In this document: positions 55,817 through 64,000 of the stretch, piece after piece
Layout of the letters: each line of letters begins with the position of its first letter
Numbering within the stretch: position 1 is the stretch's first letter
Assembly: GCF_000143415.4 (NCBI RefSeq)
Contig: NW_003314296.1
Span: 725,645 to 789,644 of the forward strand
Direction of reading: 5' to 3'
DNA: 64,000 nucleotides
From: Selaginella moellendorffii
Lineage: Eukaryota; Streptophyta; Lycopodiopsida; Selaginellales; Selaginellaceae
Translations under genes and position numbers: made by a program
Notes under the pieces: model-generated
Seen by the model: the letters and a program-made list of their open reading frames with translations, nothing else
Told to the model about the DNA's origin: nothing
The model's database searches: none

Positions 55817-57579
55817 CATGACACCACGACACCACGTTAGAGCAAGAACTCAGGAGCTAATATGTACGCACCTCCAGTTGTTCCATATGGTATAAAGCCA
55901 TTTGACTTGGTCTAGAAGGTCATAAGCGGATGAAAAGGCTTGCCCACCTCCTTCCAGACAGTCAAAGTTGTTACCATTGTATGGGAAAAAAAACTAAATT
56001 TCTGCACGTCGCCACCAATCAAACTTGTAAGATTGCTGTACGTGAGCATCAAAGAAAGCTTCAAATCGTGAACGAGAGTCTAAAGGCCATCGCATTTGTA
56101 ACAATTGGCAAGAGACTTCCCTTCACCTCTGCAATTTCTTGCAGTTTGATAGATAGATCAGCATTGCAACATTTTACCAGCCTCCACACACAAGCACTCT
56201 TTTAGATACTCTTGTATAGGAAATTGATAAGTAGAAACACTTGTCTTCGTTTGGTTATTATAAATAAAAGTTCCTACTAAATACTGTAATCCAAGTAGAA
56301 ATTTGATTATTAATTGATTCTTTTTACTCTTTACATTTGGGCTTTGACATTTTCCTTTATTTAGTTATTATGTTGCAAGTTTATATTTTTATGGGTTCTT
56401 AAAATCTATGAAATCAAATATTTAAAGAAAATTTTTATTGGTAATAAAGTTTTATTAGTTTCACTATTTTATGTTTTTTGAGAAAATATTATAAATTAAT
56501 CTGTATTTAGTTACACACACACACACACAATATGAAGGTATTCTTAAAGTATAACATCAGACTGGTATACAACTACTAAATTTTTTACAATTGCATTAGC
56601 TGATAATAATATATATTTTATCTAAAAAATATTAAAACAATGATATTTTAAAATTCTCAATATACCAATTAATTTTAAAAACTTTATAGTAATTGTTACA
56701 ATAAAATTAATAAAAAATTTATATTTTATATAAATAAAAATTGATTTAAAAGTAGATTAAAGATATAGTTTTTTAATTCTTTAATAAATCATGGTATTAA
56801 ATAGGATATTTATGTGAAGCAAAAACTCCAACAACACCAACATAAGTGAGTACAAAGAAGCACTGCTGCCTAAAGATTCAAACTTCCTTACTATGATGTT
56901 AATTATCATGGCTATGTAGAGGTTTGTCCTCCTTAACACCAACATCATTAGCAATGCCAATATTATTTTCCATCACAACACTCACTTACTCAATTATTCT
57001 TTACTTTTCCTAAGGCTTTTTTTTGTATTTTCTCTCCCTCTCCCATCAATATTACTATTGTCCTTTGATCCTTTATGGTGGAAAACTGCTCAAGGGATCA
57101 AAGAAAAGTTAGATTAATATTTCTGATTGAAATATTTGGGAAAGTAAGAAAATCAAAGCCTTTGTGTTTTTAATTGCTTCTTTGTTCTTCATATTTCAAC
57201 TATAGTTTTAAAGTTTTGCTTATAAACCTCAAAATTAGAAGAGATCTTGTAGATGGTATGTGTTCAATATTTTATTTATTGTGTAATCTTTGGTCCTAAC
57301 ACCTAGGTGAATTTAGTGAATTGGCTAGAAGAAAGTTATAGAGTTAAAAATCACATACTTCTATTATAGACTCTTGACAACCATGAGGAATCGAGTGCTC
57401 TTAGATTTTAGAAAAACCCCCTGAGGGACTAGTGAGTTCAACCAGCTTTATTATAAAGGCACTTCTAAATACCAATAGACTAGTGAGTCTGGCCAGCTTG
57501 ACTAGAAGAGCTTTACAAAGATGCTAGAATCTCTAGAACACTAGGTTACTTTGGCAATATAAAGTCCTTGCAAGGATAT
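55817..57579. other. AT-rich intergenic stretch
   Basis: A plus-strand 91-codon frame at 55930-56205 has no recognised product. A (CA)9 repeat lies at 56512-56529. Two near-repeats with GACTAGTGAGT occur at about 57437 and 57479. Nothing else supported. Confidence 0.5.
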
Positions 57580-57775
57580 TAATTTGTTTCTTCTCAACAA
57601 CAATATTTCTAGATGTGTCCAAAGTTCCAATCAAGAGGATTTCCTAATATTATTAGTGTATTTTTTTATATTAAAAGTCCAATTAGAACTTCATATTCAC
57701 CAAATTCTAAAATTTCACAATTAGCATAATTATGCCTAGTTAGCATCATTCTATCATATACATTAGGCATATTGT

Positions 57776-58160
57776 AGCGCATGTGATCATGGGATGAGAT
57801 TTAGATATATTATCACCATGGATCCTTGAAACCTAGGGGATAAAATAGCCACTAAGGGCTTTCTCATCAAGCAAATGCCCCTTTTTCAGTTGGATTAAGG
57901 GGAGAGAGATAAAGTGTGCTACAGTTGGTATCGAAGCAAATGGCACGAGTTCGATTCTTATTAATTAGTGGCTACTTAAAAATATAATATACCCTTGAAC
58001 AAGATATATTCCTACCCCTAAATTTGAAATCTTATATATTGGACATCCATGCATACGTCCTTCCTGTTATGTGGAGTATCCACGAACGAAGGTATCCACC
58101 GTGGGATTGTGGTATAAGTGGATGACTAGATGGGATGAGATTTGAATATACCATGGATAA
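57776..58160 (+). repeat. LTR-end-like insertion in copy B
   Basis: GTAGCGCATGTGATCATGGGAT begins here and at about 46755. A degenerate initiator-Met primer site is at 57926-57937. TGTTATGTGGAGTAT at about 58070 also occurs at about 47853. Confidence 0.5.
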
Positions 58161-60752
58161 GCACACAAGCATAAGAATGGAATTTTTTTATATATTATTA
58201 GCTAAATGTGTTGTACGTTGCACTAGCTAATGACAAGAACCCTCATGTGTTGAGTCTAGTTCCTCAATAATGCTTTATGATAGCTTATTGTGTCCACCAA
58301 ACAACCTCACTATCATACTTCATGTATTGGTTCCATTCAATCTTTTGTGCTATTTATAGTAAGTGGTTAAATCTGTCTAAAAGGTGTATCTGTGGAATCT
58401 AGAGAGTGTCATGAACCCCATGGTGTTGTTCCTACATCCCAATTCACAATCTAGTTCTATTCTATATCTAGTAAATTTTCAAATCCTATAAACTAGTTCT
58501 TGAGATTGGGGTGAAAGCCTAAAAACATGCATTTTTCTAGGGTGAAGGATGAGGGGTTGTGAGGGGTTCTAAATGTATAGTAAGGATAGTATTTGGAAGC
58601 ATTGTTGACCATTTAAGATATTAATTTGGCTCTTGCTAAGTTGTATTGCTCATGATTCTGCGTCTAGCTTGGGAATAATCTCAAGTTCCATGTTGTTCTA
58701 CTCAGTGGGGTACCCACCTTTTTGTTACAAGCCACCAATATGCCGGAATTGGGCTAAACACCGTTTGATACTATTTTACATGCAAAAGTTGAATATAGGG
58801 AGTTAGTGTTGGTAGGAGATATTAAGTGTGTACCAAATTTTCATTTTGTTGCATAAAGGGTTTGGAGTTTGATATAAACCATAAATATATTTTTTAATTT
58901 GCCAACTTACTTTTTCTATTAGACCACCTTTGCCTTTGCATTACTTAAGTTCCTTTGCCAAAGTCCCCATTTATTATACCATCTCCTACTTGGTTCTACT
59001 TGGATTTAGCTACTCACTGCACGAATAATGGAGTGTTAGCCATCCATCTACAAATTCCTAAATTTTTTCTTAATCCCCCTCCTCGGGTTAGCTTAGACTT
59101 AAGGTTCAACTATACTCCTTATAAGCACAACCAGCTAAACACACCAAGCCTCTAGGTTTTTTACATGCCTAGGTACAACAAAACTTGATCACAAAACCTT
59201 CTAAATCCCAAGACTTGGATGCATCTTTTGTTTCGAGTGTTGCAACACTAACTCATTGTTACTTTATCTTTACGTCACATGTTATAGCCAAAGAGACCAC
59301 TCCTACTCTCACTTCTACCTCTGCTTCTACTCTTACTTCCGCTTTTACTCCTACTCCCCCCACTCTTACTCCTACTCCTACTCTTTGGTTGCAGCCATGG
59401 GCATTTTGAGAGATAAGGAGAGGAGATTTTGATTCTCGAAATATTTCAAATGGTAAAACTCCACGAAGGCTAAATATCAAAAGTCCTCCCTATTTCCTTT
59501 GGTAATTAAGTTTGGAATTACGGTTTTGTGAATTTATATGTGAGGGATGGATCCATGGTTAGGGCTGAAAGATGACCTAAAAATTGGTGAACTCAATATG
59601 AATAAGCTAGTTTAGTTTTCTTGAAAGAATGGAGAGTTTATTTTTAGGAAATTGAGGGAAATCTTGAGTTCTAGGGGTTAGATTCATATTTTTAGAGACC
59701 CTAGAACCATTAAGAGTTTCGACTTCCATGAATTTAAAGTGTAAGTTTAAAAAAATTTTCTCGTTCTTGCATTAATTTTCTACATTACCTCTTTCCACTT
59801 GGTTCTTTAGTGATTTCTCGTGATTAGTGTATTGATTTTGGTTTTTCTTTCTTTGGGTCGATGCGACTTGGCATCCTCTTTCCAACAAGCTAAAGAGCAC
59901 CTTGTTTTGTGGAGGATTCAATTGTTAATTTAATGAAATTTTGTCTATCACGCTCCTCTATTTTTCATGGCAAATTTTCAACACTCTAAGCTCGCAATTT
60001 TGGGATTAATTCAAGAATTTCTTTTTCTGGACATGTAGATCTAAAGACAAGCTTTTTGGAAAGTCCTTTCTTAGTAGCCAATTCGCTTTAAGCTATGACA
60101 TGAAGCAGTTTTTCTCTCACAGCACTTCATAGCTCAAATTTGCAAGTTTCTAGCTTAATCTTGGGGGGAATTTTTGAGGTGCCATTCTCATGAAAATTAT
60201 TATGGCCATGTTATTACTTTTTACCAATGCCAAAAATGAGTGTTTCTTGTACTAGGGAGTGCATTTCTTTTTGTTTTCTTTCTTTTTGTTTAGAATTTAA
60301 TGTTTGAGTCAATTTTTCTTGAGATTTTAGGCATTTTAACTCATGGTTTTGGGTTCATTCTTTTGGTTTAAGTATAAACTTTCAAACAAGTCCATCCACA
60401 CCTATTTTTGTGTGCAAAGTCAAGAGATTTCCATGCAAATGTTTTCCTTTTAGGCATTTTGAGTATTGGAGTTTAATTTTTCTTTTTTCCCCCTTTCCTT
60501 TGCAAGAATTTTTTTTTTTTTTTTGTTGTGAGAAATTGGCATTTGCAAGAGTGACAGTGATTTTAATTGAGAAAATCTATATGAGGATACTCTTTTATTT
60601 AGAGTTATCCCATTTAGATACTTTGCTCTCACACAAGTCAGAGTTCTTAATGCATTGTATTTTCCACAACCTAGCATCTGTTGCACAGTGGACACTTTAT
60701 GCTAGTTTGCACTCATTCCAATTAGAGATGGCAACCAGCAAACTTCCATACA

Positions 60753-61103
60753 GTGCCTAGGGTATGGGGACATTTTTCACACCTTTTACAAGAGCTCGAT
60801 TATCAAACTACTTTTTTTGACAAGGAGGATTCATTCATTACAGATATCAAGTCAGGGAGTCCACCATCCATGGCTCTTCTACAACAAGGCATTGACTTGA
60901 CATACTTATCTGGCAATGGCGACATCTTTGTCAAGACACATATCACTCATTTCAAGCAATATTGCATGTCGAATGGCATCATCGAGGATGATCACAAGCT
61001 CTACGACTTCTTGCAATCGTTCACTGGCCGAGCAACAACATGGGTAGAAACACTCTTGGAGGTAGATATGGTTGACTATTCCACATTCAAAGCATCTTTC
61101 TAA
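60753..61103 (+). pseudogene. gag-like frame of copy B
   Basis: 116 codons with the same capsid-core pattern as copy A (YLSGNGDIFVKTHITHFKQY; FTGRATTWVETLLEVDMVDY). Ends in a stop shared with copy A, so that stop predates the duplication or belongs to the family. Confidence 0.6.
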
Positions 61104-63819
61104 GGTCACTTTAATCAACAGTGACCAGCAAATCGCTTACTCATGGATTTGTTCGCTTTTTGGCAAGAAGCACGTGAATCTATGCTGGAATATGTATGTG
61201 GTTCAAGTTTTACTAGAAGGAGTGTGTCCAATGCAAGGTCATCACAAATGAACGTTATGGCATCACCACATTCATCTTTGGCCTCAAAGGAAATCTCAAA
61301 TACAAAATGCTCAAGTGAGAGTTTTGGATGTGTTATGAAGCATTTGCTGTAGTAGAGACTTTGGAGTGGGATCTTCTCCAAGATCTCAAGATTCCTAGGG
61401 TAGAGGAGGTTTTCCTCCCACCTTCAGATGAGAGCTTATGTGCTACCATGATTTATTCTTCTCCATCCCCACACAGTGGTGATAGAGTTCCCTCAATGAT
61501 CAAGAAATCATTGTTGAAGCATGCAAGATATAAGGAGATTATCTAGTAGCAGCAATAAATGCAAAAGAAGCTACTTGAGGAGCTTGGAGCATGCTGCTTA
61601 TAGTAGGCAGAGAGACTGAGATGCCCTCTTCGTTCTTAATGCTACTCGTATTGTGATGTTATGATATAGCATAGAGAGATGTTGGAAACTTCATTTAGAA
61701 CTTCGACCACCTTCTGTCCAGCATGTTCAATACCAAACAACATATTTCTTCCATGGCTAGAGATAGATACCAACAACAATTGGAGTAGAAAGTGATCAAA
61801 GATACCCCTTCGTCAAGCCATGGAAAGACATTAATGCATGTCAACATAGTTTATGTTGTAGAGGATGGTTATAGAATGGCTGCTATGACTCAAGGGTGCA
61901 AGGAAGTTTCTCCTTTAGCCCCAAATATTAATAGTGAGCAAGATCCAACTCTAGTTTCTAGAACTTTCCCATCTCTCATGGCATGCAAGTTACCCCATGC
62001 TTCGGTATTTGCAGCGCCACCCACATCCTTGGCCACAACTTCAAATCCAACAACTGGATATTCATTCAACTTTCAATGTGGGGTCTCCTAGCTGCCCTCC
62101 ACTCTTTCTCAAGTCCCACAAGAGGTTCTTGTTTAGATTGCTGACACTTCAATCTAAATCACACTTGGTGAGCTTTTGTGATATGTACTCAGTTTTACTC
62201 CTTAGCTAGAGGCTTTTGCCAAGTCCACAGGCATCCCCGTGGAACATCAACATGACATGCACATTATCAACACTCAGACCACTCATGATCCCGAAGCATT
62301 CTTTATGGAGGTCCACATCAACAATAAATCTTTGACAACACAAACATTACTTGATTCAGATCCTAGAGCAACATCATTTCCCTCAATTTGGCACTTTCTA
62401 ATGGCTTGGAAGTGGTGAGAAACACAACTATCATCCTCAAAATGTTTGCCAATCACTAAATCGTCTCTATAGGCATTTGTTGGAATGTCAAGATCTTGGT
62501 GCAAGGAGTGGGTTCCATACTAAATTTCCTTGTTATGGACTTCCAACAGCTAGGATTTGGGAAACTGAGGGACTCCATCATCTTAGGACGGACTTATATG
62601 ATAACTTAGGCCAAAGGAGAATCAACGATTACCAACAACATTTATGCAACAACTCTTCTCAATGCCTATGGTCATTCTCTACTTCCATCTAGCTTGTCTC
62701 AAGTGGATGCTTATTCCATCATTGAAGTTGACTAGGCTCTCAAGGTTTTTTTCTTGAAACTTATCAAGGATGACATACTACTAGAGATCCAAGTTGTTGA
62801 TTGCAATATGATTAACTTCTTCAACATGGACTGGACTACATCAACACTTGACTTCTTTGCCATCACTACACAAGTCTAAAGATCCCTTGGCTTCAACAAA
62901 TCTAGGGATTTCACATCAATTCCTTCGCTGCAGCATAGTGAGGAATCTGTCCAAGTGGTGGATTCTCCAAGCACTTTTCCAACTCTAGCATTTATATAGT
63001 AGTTTTGGAGCTGTTAATGAAATAGGGTCACAAGGCATCAACAACACTTTGGAGAGCATAATTTTTTCACTCTCTTTACACTTTTGACTTTCCAGCTTAG
63101 TGACTACACTCTTGGTGGCACTTTTCACCTTAGACCTGCAATCTAGCCTTGCTACTCACTTGGGATACAACCATGATATAAAGGTGGTAGGCATTTTCTA
63201 GCAGCATCTCGACTTTTCCTTGAAGTTTCTCTCAACTTGGCACCTCATCTCAGCTCTTCCCAAACTTAGGTTCATGGCTGGATCCCAACTTCATCCTGCT
63301 ACAACACTCAAAGCATTCTCCGACACTATTGACACTTCACCCAACCACCAAATCTTCATCAACAACACATGATGACTTCCATAGGTCCTTGGGAACACTT
63401 TTTACCATCCTCAAAAGGCTCCCATCCTTCCAAATAGTTCTAGCATCCTAGATTCTCTTACAGTGACATTATTCACCACTTTAAGCATTTTCGATGCAAT
63501 CTAGCACTTGAGGGTGATTAAGTTAGTTTCAGCGGCATTCTAGGCCTTCTATAGGATTATTTACATCCTTTTGATGCTTCCATCATCATCACCCATCATA
63601 GAAGCCATTTGCACTATTCACTCATTTTTTTACTTTTTTTGCTTCTTTTTGTTTTTCTTTCTGCTCTCACTCTTTTTACATTTTTTTTTCAGGCCAAGGA
63701 ATTATGTGGAAAAAGTCTCTTTTGATGAACACACTCTAGTTGCATTATTAATTATATAAAAAATTCTCGACTCTTGTTAATTTATGCCTCATTTCTTTAG
63801 CTTCTTTCTCTACATCATT

Positions 63820-64000
63820 GTTTATTTAGATTAATCATGTATTTATAATCCCCTTACAGGTTTGCTAAAGGAAACCAAAATTTTGATTTTGAATTAAGTT
63901 CACTTGAGTAATTAATTAGAACCTAATGCTATGCTCCTATAAATAAAGTTGTTCTCCATTTTCTGGGATGTTCTGACTTCACTTTGAGAGGTAAGCTTGT
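63820..64000 (+). repeat. Fragment related to the dispersed AT-rich repeat
   Basis: TTTAGATTAATCATGTATTTATA near 63825 resembles the block at about 1070 (attagattaatcttgtattt). The rest is unique within the window and runs off the edge. Confidence 0.4.

Larger units (their letters stand above)
57580..63819 (+). mobile_element. Degenerate gag-protease LTR-type retroelement, copy B
   Basis: Collinear with 33287-39110 over about 6 kb, same orientation. Differences: 57776-58160 replaces about 170 bp of copy A with an LTR-end-like block; an insertion of about 90 bp lies at 59840-59930; many point changes. The gag-like frame (60753-61103) is open for 116 codons here against 67 in copy A. The protease region (about 62210-62750) is broken. 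After 63819 it leaves copy A and enters another repeat. Confidence 0.65.

Noticed and set aside
1..64000. CRISPR arrays, bacterial operons, rRNA or tRNA genes.
   Set aside because: None seen. Repeats are satellites or retroelements, and the genes are intron-bearing nuclear plant genes. A tRNA scan by eye is not reliable, so single tRNAs could be missed.

Overview
The window looks like nuclear DNA of a land plant, most likely a lycophyte of the Selaginella type. It has compact genes with many introns of about 45-130 bp, two long intronless PPR genes, a plant-type aldehyde oxidase, a malectin-like LRR receptor kinase and a plant chromovirus. The organism is inferred from gene style, not from a database match.

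Layout. Positions 1-24,130 are a dense gene island. In order: the 5' part of a small secreted Cys-rich KP4-like protein (-), a ten-exon aldehyde oxidase (+), a five-exon zeta-crystallin-type quinone oxidoreductase (-, 35 bp tail to tail with the oxidase), a ten-exon WAC/DDT/WSD chromatin protein (+), a four-exon CCT-domain protein (-), a poorly supported + strand gene, an intronless APH-like kinase-fold protein (+), a five-exon RRM/RanBP2-zinc-finger TAF15-like protein (-), a PPR protein (-) and a fifteen-exon LRR receptor kinase (+). Summed exon lengths are divisible by three in every multi-exon model. 24,130-33,290 is AT-rich and sparse, with one more PPR gene (-) and small fragments.

33,290-49,210 and 57,580-64,000 are retrotransposon nests. 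Two long, similar gag-protease relics (about 33.29-40.30 kb and 57.58-63.82 kb) lie in direct orientation. Between them are a chromovirus with intact 217-bp LTRs and a TCCAC target duplication (41,075-45,062), an older + strand gypsy relic, a third diverged fragment of the gag-protease family and a CCHC relic. The island at 49,550-55,820 holds an LRR relic, a Glu/Lys-rich coiled-coil gene whose last exon appears frameshifted, 2.3 kb of decayed repeats of that same coiled-coil sequence, and a two-exon coding-like fragment.

The host genes do not form one pathway. The most unusual features are: the duplicated C-terminal PPR codons, the coiled-coil gene with its decayed repeats, the KP4-like gene with a leader in the wrong frame, the APH-like protein with a substituted catalytic loop, and the chromovirus whose five premature stops are all explained by transitions.
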